64,000 bases of DNA from Nocardia flavorosea (GTDB taxonomy: Bacteria; Actinomycetota; Actinomycetes; Mycobacteriales; Mycobacteriaceae), in the NCBI RefSeq assembly GCF_015477805.1, contig NZ_JADLQL010000007.1:124001-188000 (forward strand). Direction: 5' to 3'. Every line of letters begins with the position of its first letter. Position 1 is the stretch's first letter. Shown piece after piece: positions 52,832 to 61,460 of this stretch. The translations under genes and the position numbers were made by a program. The notes beneath the pieces were generated by a model. That model was not told where the DNA came from, ran no database searches, and saw only the letters and a program-made list of their open reading frames with translations.

Positions 52832-54235
52832 TCAGCCGGTGCGGCGGCTACCGCGTTTACGCGGCCGGCGCCGGGCCAGCCATTCCCGATGAACCCGGCC
52901 GAGTTCGGTGACCGGCTCGTCGCCGTACAACCATTCCCGGGCGATCCGATGCCAGTTCGCCGTCGCCTCCAACTGTCCCAGCATCCCGAAGGTCAGGAAA
53001 TCGGCGCGCCGCGAGAACAAATGCTCCGGCGGCAGGTTCTGTTGTTTCATCCCCGAGAATTCGCTCGAGCGCGGGTCGACGGCCAGCAAGAAGGCCCCAC
53101 TGGCCAGTTCCGGGGTGATGGTGAGTTCCTGGTCCACCAGGCACCATTCAGAGGCCGAGAGCACGTACTCCAGGCATTCCTCGACGCCGATCTCGTCGGT
53201 CGAATCGATGACTCCGCGCTGGACCATGAGCTCCCGCAGATCCGCGCCACGGTCCTCGGCGGCCGCGCACAGGCAGATCGCCTCGAACCGCACATGCTCG
53301 GGATCCATCCGGTTGAACAGCCCGAAATCCAGGAAACCCACCCGGCCGTCCGCGGCGAGCAGCACATTGCCGGGATGCGGGTCGCCACAGAACTCGTTGA
53401 AGGTGAACAGCGAACCCACATAGAAGCGATAGATGATCTCACCGACGCGGTCGCGTTCGGCCCGCGGCATCGCGCGAATATCCTCGAAAGCCGTTCCGGC
53501 CAGATATTCGGTGACCAGCACCCGCTGCGTACTGTGCTCGAGCACCGGCTGCGGGACCACGATGAACGGGTGGCCGGCGTAGAGCGCCGCGATATCGCGC
53601 TGGGTTTCGGCCTCGATGTGATAGTCGAGCTCGGATTCCATGTTCAGCCGTAGCTCGTCCAGAACCGCGGGGGTCACCCAGGGCATGGCCGACTGCAGAA
53701 CCCGCCGGAACATGGTCAGATTCTTGAGATCTGCCCGCACGGCGGCATCGATGCCCGGATACTGCACCTTCACCGCGACCTGCCGGCCGTCGTGCAACCG
53801 GGCCAGATAAACCTGGCCGATCGAAGCGGCGGCGATGGCCTCGGGTTCGAATTCGGCGAACACCGCGTCCAGCGGCTGCCCGTAGTCCTCTTCGATCACC
53901 GCGCGCATCGCCTCGAACGACACCGACGGCGCGGCATTACGCAGAACCGCCAGCCGTTTCTGGAACCGTTCCCGATGTTCCGGCGGGACCAGGTCCAGAT
54001 CGAGCACCGACATCATCTGGCCCAGCTTCATGGCCACGCCTTTCATGGTGCCCAACACCATGACCAGCTGTTCGGTACTGCGCAGTATCGATTCCTCGGC
54101 CATCTGGGCCCGCACCGCCTCCGAACGGCCGCGCATCGAAAGCCGGGCGCGCTGGGTGCGCACCATCGACCCGGCCGCCACCGCACCCAGTTTGGTGCCG
54201 CGGGCCAGCCGGGAAGTCGGCACTTGTTTCGCCAT
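52832..54235 (-). CDS. ABC1/AarF (UbiB)-family atypical kinase
   Basis: A 467-residue protein of the ABC1 family with the KxGQ motif (MKLGQMMSVLD), the alanine-rich nucleotide loop AAASIGQVYLARL, the VAIK-like VAVKVQYPG and the catalytic loop FCGDPHPGNVLL, then GFLDFG. These atypical kinases/ATPases support prenyl-quinone or lipid homeostasis. Actinobacteria use menaquinone, so the ubiquinone role does not apply directly. The gene leads a three-gene unit. Confidence 0.9.
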   Translation of the reverse strand: MAKQVPTSRLARGTKLGAVAAGSMVRTQRARLSMRGRSEAVRAQMAEESILRSTEQLVMVLGTMKGVAMKLGQMMSVLDLDLVPPEHRERFQKRLAVLRNAAPSVSFEAMRAVIEEDYGQPLDAVFAEFEPEAIAAASIGQVYLARLHDGRQVAVKVQYPGIDAAVRADLKNLTMFRRVLQSAMPWVTPAVLDELRLNMESELDYHIEAETQRDIAALYAGHPFIVVPQPVLEHSTQRVLVTEYLAGTAFEDIRAMPRAERDRVGEIIYRFYVGSLFTFNEFCGDPHPGNVLLAADGRVGFLDFGLFNRMDPEHVRFEAICLCAAAEDRGADLRELMVQRGVIDSTDEIGVEECLEYVLSASEWCLVDQELTITPELASGAFLLAVDPRSSEFSGMKQQNLPPEHLFSRRADFLTFGMLGQLEATANWHRIAREWLYGDEPVTELGRVHREWLARRRPRKRGSRRTG

Positions 54236-54361
54236 CGAGGTACCTCCGTTGGTGCCGACGCGCGCCCACGGTGGCCGGAGAGCTCAGCCGGTTCTCCGCC
54301 GCCGCACGGCAATCAGACTAACCAAACCGGCGAGGTTGTCGAGCCCGGCGAGCCGGGTGGC

Positions 54362-55153
54362 TCAGACGGCCTGGTCGCCGGTGGGGATCGGCGGCAGCAC
54401 ATGCTCCTGTTCGCCGAACTTGTCGCGCGAACCGCCGGCCCGGGCCATCCCCTCGATGGCACTCCACACCATCATGGTGAGGTAGTCGATCACCTCGTCG
54501 CGGTCCATCGACTTGTTGGTGGTCCACCAGTGCGTGGCCAGCTGGATACCGCCGACGATCACATACGACCACAGCATCACTCCCTCGGTCTCGATCCCGA
54601 GTGCGCTGCCGCGTTCGGTGATGGCCGCCGCCACCACCTCGGCGAACAGCCGCTCGAAATCGGCCAGCGAGGACGGGTCACCGGAACCGGTGCCCATGAT
54701 GAATCGGTAGACCTCGGGGTCTTCGTCGACCGCGCCCACGTATTCGGCCAGCGCGGAACGCACCAGCTGATATTCGTCGGCGTCCAAACTGATCGCGCCG
54801 TACACGCGCGGCATCAGGGTTATTTCGATGAACCGCTGCATAGCGGCATTGACGAGATCGTTCTTATCGGCGAAATAGCGGTACAGGACGGTTTTGGAGA
54901 CGCCGATCTCGGCGGCGATCTCGTCCATCCCGGCACTACCGCCGCGGGTACGCACCGCCGCCAGTGTGCCGTCGACGAGTTCTTCCCGCCGATTGATCTT
55001 GTGCTGGCGCCAGCGGCGCTTGCGCCCGTCGGTCCGCGGGGCACGCACCGGCGCCGATCGATCGGCGGGATTCCCGATATCGAGCAGGTCGTCGGTGGAC
55101 AGCGTGGGGCTCCTCGGTCCGTTCGGTTCACGTCCGTTCCACTCTATGCCCAC
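54362..55153 (-). CDS. TetR-family transcriptional regulator
   Basis: About 263 residues. After an acidic and basic leader, the HTH (about 55-100) reads RREELVDGTLAAVRTRGGSA, then MDEIAAEIGVSKTVLYRYFADKNDLVNAA. The ligand domain follows. The start is uncertain: the frame stays open to 55339, and the GTG at 55153 lacks a well-spaced ribosome site. It is divergent from the DUF445 gene, as is the mycobacterial orthologue near hbhA. Confidence 0.85.
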   Translation of the reverse strand: MGIEWNGREPNGPRSPTLSTDDLLDIGNPADRSAPVRAPRTDGRKRRWRQHKINRREELVDGTLAAVRTRGGSAGMDEIAAEIGVSKTVLYRYFADKNDLVNAAMQRFIEITLMPRVYGAISLDADEYQLVRSALAEYVGAVDEDPEVYRFIMGTGSGDPSSLADFERLFAEVVAAAITERGSALGIETEGVMLWSYVIVGGIQLATHWWTTNKSMDRDEVIDYLTMMVWSAIEGMARAGGSRDKFGEQEHVLPPIPTGDQAV

Positions 55154-55242
55154 CCTTCGCCCCCGTGTTTCGTTTGGTACGCCTAAGACCTGAACCCCCC
55201 GTGCAGCCGGAGGCGCTGCCGAAGACACAGCAGAATGGGGGT

Positions 55243-56595
55243 ATGCAGAAAGCGACCGGCAGTAGTGCGGTGCTCGATTCCGCTCCCGCGACTCGCGGAC
55301 CCGGCGGTTCGGCGGAACCACCGGGCGTCTTCTCCACACTCACCGACGATGCCGCAAAAAAGCGCGACCTGCGGCGGATGAAGGCCGTCGCCACCGGCCT
55401 GCTGGCGGTGGCGACCGTTATCTACCTGGTGTGCCGGTGGCTCGAGTCACGTGGCGGCGCCGGTGAATGGGTGGGGTATGTGCGGGCCGCGTCGGAGGCG
55501 GGAATGGTGGGCGCGCTGGCCGACTGGTTCGCGGTGACAGCGCTGTTCCGGCATCCGCTGGGGCTGCCGATACCGCATACCGCGATCATCCGGCGGAAGA
55601 AGGACCAGCTGGGTGCCAGTCTGGGCAGTTTCGTGGGCACCAATTTCCTCTCTCCGGAGGTGGTGACCGCGAAGGTGAACTCCGCGCAGATTCCGTGGCG
55701 GGTGGGGCGCTGGATGGCGAATCCGGCCAATGCCGCGCGGGTGGCGGACGAGAGTTCGACGATTCTGCGGGCCGTGGTCGGGGTGTTGCGGGACGAAGAT
55801 GTGGAGCAGGTGATCGATAACACGATCGTGAAACGGATCGCCGAACCGCAGTGGGGTCCGCCGATCGGCCGGGTGCTGGCCGAGTTGCTCGCCGACAACC
55901 GTCAGTTGCCCCTGCTCGATCTGCTCGCCGAGCGGGCGCACCAGTGGGCGCTGGGTAGCCAGGAGACGGTGGACCGGATCGTCATGGGGGAGGCCCCGCA
56001 GTGGGCGCCGAAGTTCGTGAACGTGCTGTTGTCGGAGAAGGTGTATCGCGAGCTGGTGGAATTCACCTGGAAGGTGCGTTCGACCCCGGATCACGAGGTC
56101 CGGCTGGCCGCGAACCGTTTCCTGGAGGAATTCGCCCACGATCTGCAATACGACGAGACGATGATCGCGAAGGCGGAGCGGATCAAAACGCAGATCATGG
56201 GACGGGATGAGATCACCGGTCTGGCGGAGGCCACCTGGCGGGCGGCCAAACGGCTGATCCTGGAATCCGCCGACGATCCGGACAGCACACTGCGCCGGAA
56301 GGTCGCGGAGAATGTGCAGCAGCTGGGTGAGCGGTTGCGTGACGATACCGATGCCCGCGCGAAGGTGGACGGGTGGATCGAACGCGGCGCTCGCTACCTG
56401 GCGGCCAACTATGCCGACGAGATCGCGACCATCGTCAGCGATACCGTCGCCCGCTGGGACGCGGAGGAGGCCAGTAAGAAGATCGAGGTCCAGGTGGGTC
56501 GTGACCTGCAATTCATTCGGATCAACGGCACGGTGGTGGGCAGTCTCGCGGGTCTGCTGATCTACACCGTCTCCCATCTGATGTTCGGCGGGTGA
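55243..56595 (+). CDS. DUF445-family membrane-associated protein
   Basis: A 450-residue protein. One N-terminal helix (about 45-65) and a C-terminal helix (about 430-447) bracket a long, mostly helical, soluble region. DUF445 hallmarks are GALADWFAVTALFRHPLGLPIPHTAII, RRKKDQLGASLGSFVGTNFLS and TWKVRSTPDHEVR. The function is unknown; members are often near envelope genes. The gene order TetR, DUF445, XRE, hbhA matches mycobacteria. Confidence 0.9.
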   Translation: MQKATGSSAVLDSAPATRGPGGSAEPPGVFSTLTDDAAKKRDLRRMKAVATGLLAVATVIYLVCRWLESRGGAGEWVGYVRAASEAGMVGALADWFAVTALFRHPLGLPIPHTAIIRRKKDQLGASLGSFVGTNFLSPEVVTAKVNSAQIPWRVGRWMANPANAARVADESSTILRAVVGVLRDEDVEQVIDNTIVKRIAEPQWGPPIGRVLAELLADNRQLPLLDLLAERAHQWALGSQETVDRIVMGEAPQWAPKFVNVLLSEKVYRELVEFTWKVRSTPDHEVRLAANRFLEEFAHDLQYDETMIAKAERIKTQIMGRDEITGLAEATWRAAKRLILESADDPDSTLRRKVAENVQQLGERLRDDTDARAKVDGWIERGARYLAANYADEIATIVSDTVARWDAEEASKKIEVQVGRDLQFIRINGTVVGSLAGLLIYTVSHLMFGG

Positions 56596-56621
56596 CGCGA
56601 CCGGGGAAGCGCCGGAAATTC

Positions 56622-56651
56622 TGCTAGCACAAGTGCTTGCTATTGCTAGCA
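56622..56651. promoter_or_regulatory. Two TGCTAGCA palindromes before the XRE-hbhA operon
   Basis: Identical 8-base palindromes at 56622-56629 and 56644-56651, 22 bp apart (two helical turns), with a partial copy TGCTTGCTA between them. They lie 43 bp before the XRE start codon. A dimeric HTH protein could bind both on one face of the DNA, so autoregulation is likely. Confidence 0.6.
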
Positions 56652-56693
56652 CCCTGTTCTATCGTTGCGTACGTACAAGCCAGAAGGTGAGTG

Positions 56694-57188
56694 ATGGCCG
56701 AGGAGCCCCACGTTTCCGCCCAGTACACCGACGATCCGGCGGCCACCGCCGGCGCCGGCGAAAAAGCAGCCCGCGTGGTGAACGCGGCGCAGGACATCGG
56801 CGGGTTCATCCGGGCACAACGCGAGGCCGCGCAGGTCTCGTTGCGTCAGCTCGCCCAGCTGGCGGGGGTCAGCAACCCGTATCTCAGTCAGATCGAGCGC
56901 GGTTTGCGTAACCCCTCCGCCGAAGTGCTCACGCAGATCGCCAAGGCGCTGCGGGTCTCTTCGGAGGTGTTGTACGTGCGCGCCGGCTACCTAGAGCAGC
57001 GGGCGCACAGTCCCGTCCGGGATGCACTGCTGGCCGATTCCGCGATCAGCGAGCGGCAGAAGCAGGTCCTCCTGGACATCTACGAATCGTTCCGCCGGGA
57101 GAACGGGCCGGCGGAAACGATCGTCCGGGACAGCGTTGTTCCAACACCGAACACCGACGCTCCGCCACGCCAGGAGAACGATAAATGA
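56694..57188 (+). CDS. XRE-family regulator coupled to hbhA
   Basis: A 164-residue protein. A 30-residue flexible leader precedes the HTH (about 37-95: GGFIRAQREAAQVSLRQLAQ, then GVSNPYLSQIERGLRNPSAEVL). A short C-terminal helix (SERQKQVLLDIYESFRRENG) may mediate dimerisation. Its stop overlaps the hbhA start (ATGA), so the regulator and adhesin are made together. Tandem TGCTAGCA boxes upstream are likely binding sites. Confidence 0.9.
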   Translation: MAEEPHVSAQYTDDPAATAGAGEKAARVVNAAQDIGGFIRAQREAAQVSLRQLAQLAGVSNPYLSQIERGLRNPSAEVLTQIAKALRVSSEVLYVRAGYLEQRAHSPVRDALLADSAISERQKQVLLDIYESFRRENGPAETIVRDSVVPTPNTDAPPRQENDK

Positions 57189-57853
57189 CCGAGAAGAACA
57201 CCACTGTGAAACCGCTGTTCGCCACCGTCGGTGCCACGGACGCCGTCTACACCGCGGTCCTCGACGCGGTGACGCAGGTGCGGGAACGCGCCACCGACGT
57301 CAACGGCCGCGTGGACGAGGCCCGCGAGCGGTTCGCCGGGCTACCCGCCGACGTGCAGACCCAGTTCGAGCAGATCCGGGCACGGCTGGCCGAACTGCCC
57401 TCGGAGTTGCCGGAGGATCTGGCCGAGCTGCGCGAGAAGTTCACCCCCGAGGAACTGCGCAAACTGGCCGAACAGTACTACCGCCAGGCGCTCGGCCTGT
57501 ACTCCGATCTGGCCGTCCGCGGTGAGGAAACCATGGAGCGGCTGCGCGCGAACCATCTGCTCGACGAACAGGTGGGCCGGGTGGAAAGCCTGTACAAGGA
57601 CGCCAGCGGCCGGGCCGAGGAAGTATTCGACCGGGTATCCGGCTTGATCGGCCGGACGGGTAAGGCTTCGGCGGCGACCGCGCCGGTCGTGACGACCGAA
57701 GCCCCGGCCGCGCCCGACGTCGTCGACGCCGAAGTGGTGGAGCCGGCGCCCGAACCCGCTCCGGCGCCGGAACCGGTGAAGAAGGCGCCCGCGGCCAAGA
57801 AGACCGCCGCGAAGAAGGCGCCGGCCAAGAAGGCCACCCCCAAATCGGTCTGA
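57185..57853 (+). CDS. hbhA: Heparin-binding hemagglutinin-like protein
   Basis: A 222-residue protein. The N-terminal two-thirds form a long coiled-coil (VRERATDVNGRVDEARERF, ELPEDLAELREKFTPEELRK as in mycobacterial HbhA). The C-terminal 35 residues are a Lys-Ala-Pro tail (KKAPAAKKTAAKKAPAKK) that binds heparan sulfate in mycobacteria. There is no signal peptide, as in the family, although the protein reaches the surface and is also tied to lipid-body biology. An acidic Pro-rich linker (about 165-188) is longer than in M. tuberculosis. Confidence 0.9.
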   Translation: MTEKNTTVKPLFATVGATDAVYTAVLDAVTQVRERATDVNGRVDEARERFAGLPADVQTQFEQIRARLAELPSELPEDLAELREKFTPEELRKLAEQYYRQALGLYSDLAVRGEETMERLRANHLLDEQVGRVESLYKDASGRAEEVFDRVSGLIGRTGKASAATAPVVTTEAPAAPDVVDAEVVEPAPEPAPAPEPVKKAPAAKKTAAKKAPAKKATPKSV

Positions 57854-57870
57854 CCGGCCGATCCGGGCTC

Positions 57871-57903
57871 GCGCCCCCGTGTGCCGCCGGCGCCCGGGGG
57901 CGC
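57871..57903 (+). terminator. hbhA terminator hairpin
   Basis: Perfect 8-base arms GCGCCCCC and GGGGGCGC around a 17-base loop begin 18 bases after the hbhA stop. Confidence 0.55.
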
Positions 57904-57921
57904 TGCTCTTAGAATGGTGGG

Positions 57922-58218
57922 GTGCAGCAGGTGTATGGCTTGACCGGATGGATCATGGCCGCGCTGTGGCTACTGGCGATCAGCGCGACAGTGTTCGCGC
58001 TGGTGCATGCCGTGCGCCAGCGTTCCGACGCGTTCACCGCGGTCGACAAACTCACGAAACCGATCTGGCTGGGCATCCTCGGCGCGGCCGTGCTGTTGTT
58101 GATGCTGCCGCCGCTCCAATTGGGGCTGCTGGGTTTCGTCGCCATCATCGCGACCGGTATCTATCTCGCCGATGTGCGGCCGAAGGTGGACGAGGTCCAG
58201 CGCGGGCCCCGCTGGTAG
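57922..58218 (+). CDS. DUF2516-family small membrane protein
   Basis: A 98-residue protein with two to three membrane helices (about 8-30, 47-65 and 66-84) and a conserved C-terminal tail ADVRPKVDEVQRGPRW. It begins with GTG 57922. The gene follows hbhA in mycobacteria as well. The function is unknown; its constant position hints at envelope physiology. Confidence 0.85.
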   Translation: MQQVYGLTGWIMAALWLLAISATVFALVHAVRQRSDAFTAVDKLTKPIWLGILGAAVLLLMLPPLQLGLLGFVAIIATGIYLADVRPKVDEVQRGPRW

Positions 58219-58371
58219 TGCCGTAGCCGATACGTTGTGACGGTGCCCCTGGTCGACGATGGTCGACCAGGGAGCGGCGATGACCGGGCGGGTGGGCCGG
58301 CCTGTATCCGGAGGTCGGGGGCCGGTACCCCGCTCTCGGTGCAAGGCCGTTCGTGAAGGGGCGGGCTGTAA

Positions 58372-58490
58372 TTTTGGAGCCGCTCCGCGGCTCGAGGGTG
58401 GGGCCCTTCGGGGCTCGGTCCTTCACTCCGGCGCTCCTCCGCTTCGCTCCCCCGCTCTGTCGCTCCAGAACCGGGCGGGCCCCACCCCGG
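58372..58490 (+). repeat. Hairpin repeat R6, distant member
   Basis: A head hairpin GAGCCGCTCCGCGGCTC is followed by a long hairpin with outer arms GGTGGGGCCC and GGGCCCCACC. The order (T-rich start, short head, GGGCC-type outer arms) is that of R1-R4, but stem and apex sequences differ. The rest of the 485-bp gap (58219-58703) shows no gene that I can support. Confidence 0.45.
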
Positions 58491-58673
58491 GGATCGGTGA
58501 GGTGTACCTACCGTTGAGTGGGTTGGTTGTGTTCTTCTGGGCTGAATCTGTGGAGTGCTTGATCGACTGTGTCGTCGACTGCTCGGGTCGAGGTTGGATG
58601 GTGTAGTGCGGGCCGGGTGTGCACGGGAGGGGTGACTGGGACACGGCTGGCGGGCGTCGCGTGCAGGTATTAC

Positions 58674-58692
58674 TGTGTCAGTTGGTAACACA
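58674..58692. promoter_or_regulatory. Inverted repeat at the hydrolase start
   Basis: TGTGT and ACACA with 9 bases between, ending one base before the ribosome site of the hydrolase gene. A repressor bound here would block initiation. TetR- or GntR-type sites have this size. Confidence 0.4.
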
Positions 58693-58703
58693 AAGGAGTG
58701 TCG

Positions 58704-59747
58704 ATGCGTGCGATGAAGTCCGAGCTCTGGGGTGCCCTCGCGCGTCAGATCGATGGGTTGTTCGAGGTGCACCGGGCCGGCCTGCGCAGTCGCGGCGGAT
58801 ACCGCAACCCTGCGCTCAATCCGCCGGGCGTGGAACACCAGGTCATCGATGTGCGGGCTGCGGACGGGGCCCGGCTGCGCGCGCACGCGTACGGTCCGGA
58901 GAATGCGCAGCCGGTGGTATTGGTGCACGGCTGGACCTGCTGTCTCGAATACTGGAACCCGCAGATCAACGCCTTCGCCGGGGAGTACCGGGTGATCGCC
59001 TTCGATCTGCGCGGGCACGGGGAGAGCGAATTCGGCCGTCCCGATCAGCTGGATTGCCATCTGCTCGCCGACGATCTCTGCGCGGTCCTCGACACGGTAC
59101 TGCGGCCGGGACAGCGTGCGGTGCTGGTCGGGCACAGTCTCGGTGCGATGACATTGCAGGCGTGGGCCGGAAAGTATCCACAGCGGGTGCTCGATCAGGC
59201 CGCTGCGGTGGTGCTGGCCAATACCGGACCGTATGCCCTGGTGGACGAAACCACTGTGGTGCCGTTCTTCAACCGGCCGCTACCACTGCTGAACCGGAAG
59301 GTACCGCTGCCGATGTGGCTCGGGCGGGGCGGTCTGAGTGCCCGGATCGTGTTCCCGCCGGTGGCGCCGGTCCGCTGGGTTTTCGCGCGGCAGATCATGA
59401 GCCTGGCCGCCGACCCGGAAACCATCGACTTCGGGATGAATATCGTCCGGTCCTGCCGCTCCCGGGTACGCTCGGAATTCGGCCGGTTGCTGGCGGAGAT
59501 GGATCTCGGCGACGCCGCCCGCCACCTGATGGTCCCGACCACCGTGGTCGCGGGCACCGCCGACGATATGACGCCCGCCGTGCACGCCGAGCAGATCGCG
59601 CAGTGGTTACGGGAAACAGGCAATCTGGCCGGGTTCGTCCTGCTGCCCACCGGGCACCTCGGCACCGTTGAAGCGATCGATCGCTTCAACGAGATCCTCG
59701 GTGAGGTACTGGTGTCGGTGCGCGCGCCGGCCGAAGCCGTGAGCTGA
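58704..59747 (+). CDS. Alpha/beta-hydrolase family protein
   Basis: A 347-residue hydrolase: oxyanion HGWTCCLEYW, FDLRGHGESEFGRPDQL, nucleophile elbow GHSLGAMT, an Asp in GTADDMTPAVH and a His in PTGHLG. An amphipathic, Arg-rich lid region is typical of lipid-active relatives. The family covers esterases, lipases and epoxide hydrolases, so the substrate is unknown. AAGGAG lies before the ATG at 58704; an in-frame GTG at 58698 is less likely. Confidence 0.88.
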   Translation: MRAMKSELWGALARQIDGLFEVHRAGLRSRGGYRNPALNPPGVEHQVIDVRAADGARLRAHAYGPENAQPVVLVHGWTCCLEYWNPQINAFAGEYRVIAFDLRGHGESEFGRPDQLDCHLLADDLCAVLDTVLRPGQRAVLVGHSLGAMTLQAWAGKYPQRVLDQAAAVVLANTGPYALVDETTVVPFFNRPLPLLNRKVPLPMWLGRGGLSARIVFPPVAPVRWVFARQIMSLAADPETIDFGMNIVRSCRSRVRSEFGRLLAEMDLGDAARHLMVPTTVVAGTADDMTPAVHAEQIAQWLRETGNLAGFVLLPTGHLGTVEAIDRFNEILGEVLVSVRAPAEAVS

Positions 59748-59773
59748 CCGCGCGCACCGGCCGCAGGCGCCGT

Positions 59774-60658
59774 TCAGGAGAACACGACGGTGCGCTTCCC
59801 GTGCACCAGCACCCGGCTCTCCAGGTGCCAGCGCAGGCCACGCGCCAGCACCACCCGTTCGATATCGCGCCCCTGCCGGACCATATCGATCACCCCGTCG
59901 GCATGATCGACACGGATCACGTCCTGTTCGATGATCGGGCCCGCATCCAGCTCGGCCGTCACATAGTGGCAGGTGGCGCCGATGAGTTTGACACCCCGCG
60001 CGAAGGCTTGATGGTAGGGGCGCGCGCCGACGAACGACGGCAGGAAGCTGTGGTGGATATTGATGGCCCGCCCGGCCCAGTGCTCACACAGGTGCTCCGG
60101 TAGCACCTGCATGAACCGGGCGAGCACCACCGCGTCTGGGTCGTGTTTGTCCACCAGTTCCCGGACCTGGTCGAAAGCCGGTCCGCGTTCGGCCGGATCC
60201 TTGGGGAACGGCACATGGTGAAACGGGACACCGTGCGCTTCGGTGATGGCGGCCAGATCCAGATGGTTGCCGATCACAGCCTCGATCGTGGCGGGCAGTT
60301 CCCCCGAGGCGGCCCGTCCGAGCAGATCGTGCAGACAGTGCCCTTCCTTGCTGACCAGTACCACTGCCCGCCGGCGGACTCCCGAATCGTGTACCTGCCA
60401 TTCCGTATCCGGGCCGAGCTCCTCGGCGATCTGACCGAATCGCTGCCGCAGTTCCGCTACGCCGAACGGCACGGTCGAGGCCTTGATGGACTGCCGGGTG
60501 AAGAACCAGCCGGTCTCCAGATCGGAGTGATAGCCGGCTTCCAGGATGGAACCACCGAACTCGGCGATGAACGAGGTGATAGCGGCAATGATGCCCGTGC
60601 GATCACGGCAGCCCAGCGTCAGCACATATCGGCGATCGTCGGAGACAACGGAAACCAT
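59774..60658 (-). CDS. purU: Formyltetrahydrofolate deformylase
   Basis: A 294-residue enzyme releasing formate from 10-formyl-tetrahydrofolate to balance one-carbon pools. An N-terminal ACT domain (about 10-90, YVLTLGCRDRTGIIAAIT) is followed by the formyltransferase-fold domain with the Asn-His-Asp centre: NIHHSFLPSFVGARPYHQA and ATCHYVTAELDAGPII. The ACT domain usually binds glycine or methionine. The length is standard. Confidence 0.96.
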   Translation of the reverse strand: MVSVVSDDRRYVLTLGCRDRTGIIAAITSFIAEFGGSILEAGYHSDLETGWFFTRQSIKASTVPFGVAELRQRFGQIAEELGPDTEWQVHDSGVRRRAVVLVSKEGHCLHDLLGRAASGELPATIEAVIGNHLDLAAITEAHGVPFHHVPFPKDPAERGPAFDQVRELVDKHDPDAVVLARFMQVLPEHLCEHWAGRAINIHHSFLPSFVGARPYHQAFARGVKLIGATCHYVTAELDAGPIIEQDVIRVDHADGVIDMVRQGRDIERVVLARGLRWHLESRVLVHGKRTVVFS

Positions 60659-60759
60659 GAGGCGAGCCTAGCCGTGTCGTTCGGCGCGGCTTCGGGCACC
60701 GACCGGGCGGCCCGTTTCGTTCGCGTGCCTGGTCGGGACGGTCGGGAGTCCGATTGTGT

Positions 60760-61293
60760 TCAGAGACCGTAGAAAGCGGCGGTGTACCGGAATTCGCCGA
60801 CGATCTGGGAGTCGTAGGCGGTCAGCGGGCGGACCTGGAAAAGACCGGCCCGATCGGGCCGGTCGGGGACGATACCCAGGCGTTCGCCCGGCTGGAAGCC
60901 GAAACGCGGGTAGTAGTCCGGACTGCCGAGCAGGCCGATCAGGGGTTCGTCGAGGGCGTCGGCGGCACCGGCCACCGCATGGATGAGCGCGGAACCGACA
61001 CCACGGTGCTGCCGATCGGCAAGCACCGCGATCGGACCCAGGGCGAGCACCGGGAACGGGCCCACGGTCGCCCGGGTGAGGCAGACGTGGCCGACGACGG
61101 CCTCATCGGCGACCGCGACCATGGACAAGGTGGGAATCCAACCGGGATCACTGCGTAACGCGTCGAGGAGCGCGACCTCGGGAGGATCGTGCGCCGTATC
61201 GCCCCCGGTTGCGGCGTAGTGGGCAGCGAACGCGCTGCGGTGCACGCCGGCCACGGCAGTGGTGTCGACGGAACGTTCGCGGCGGATCAGCAA
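60760..61293 (-). CDS. GNAT-family N-acetyltransferase
   Basis: A 177-residue acetyltransferase. The acetyl-CoA loop reads GPIAVLADRQHRGVGSALIHAV, and GSPDYYPRFGFQP is the conserved segment of the YhbS-like group. The TTG at 61293 is chosen because GAGGA lies just before it and the N-terminus then reads LLIRRERSVDTTAV; an upstream ATG would extend the protein by 20 atypical residues. The acceptor substrate is unknown. Confidence 0.85.
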   Translation of the reverse strand: MLIRRERSVDTTAVAGVHRSAFAAHYAATGGDTAHDPPEVALLDALRSDPGWIPTLSMVAVADEAVVGHVCLTRATVGPFPVLALGPIAVLADRQHRGVGSALIHAVAGAADALDEPLIGLLGSPDYYPRFGFQPGERLGIVPDRPDRAGLFQVRPLTAYDSQIVGEFRYTAAFYGL

Positions 61294-61460
61294 ACTCGTC
61301 CTCTCTTCGGTGGCCGGGTGCGGACCACCCGAGGGCCGAGCGCTGTGCGCCACCCGGGTGCGCGACCACGAGTGTTACCCGGTGGTGCCGATCACGAGTG
61401 TTCCCGACGGACCGGAGGCCCGCAACGGAATTCGCCCCGGATGTGCCAGACTCTGGTCCC

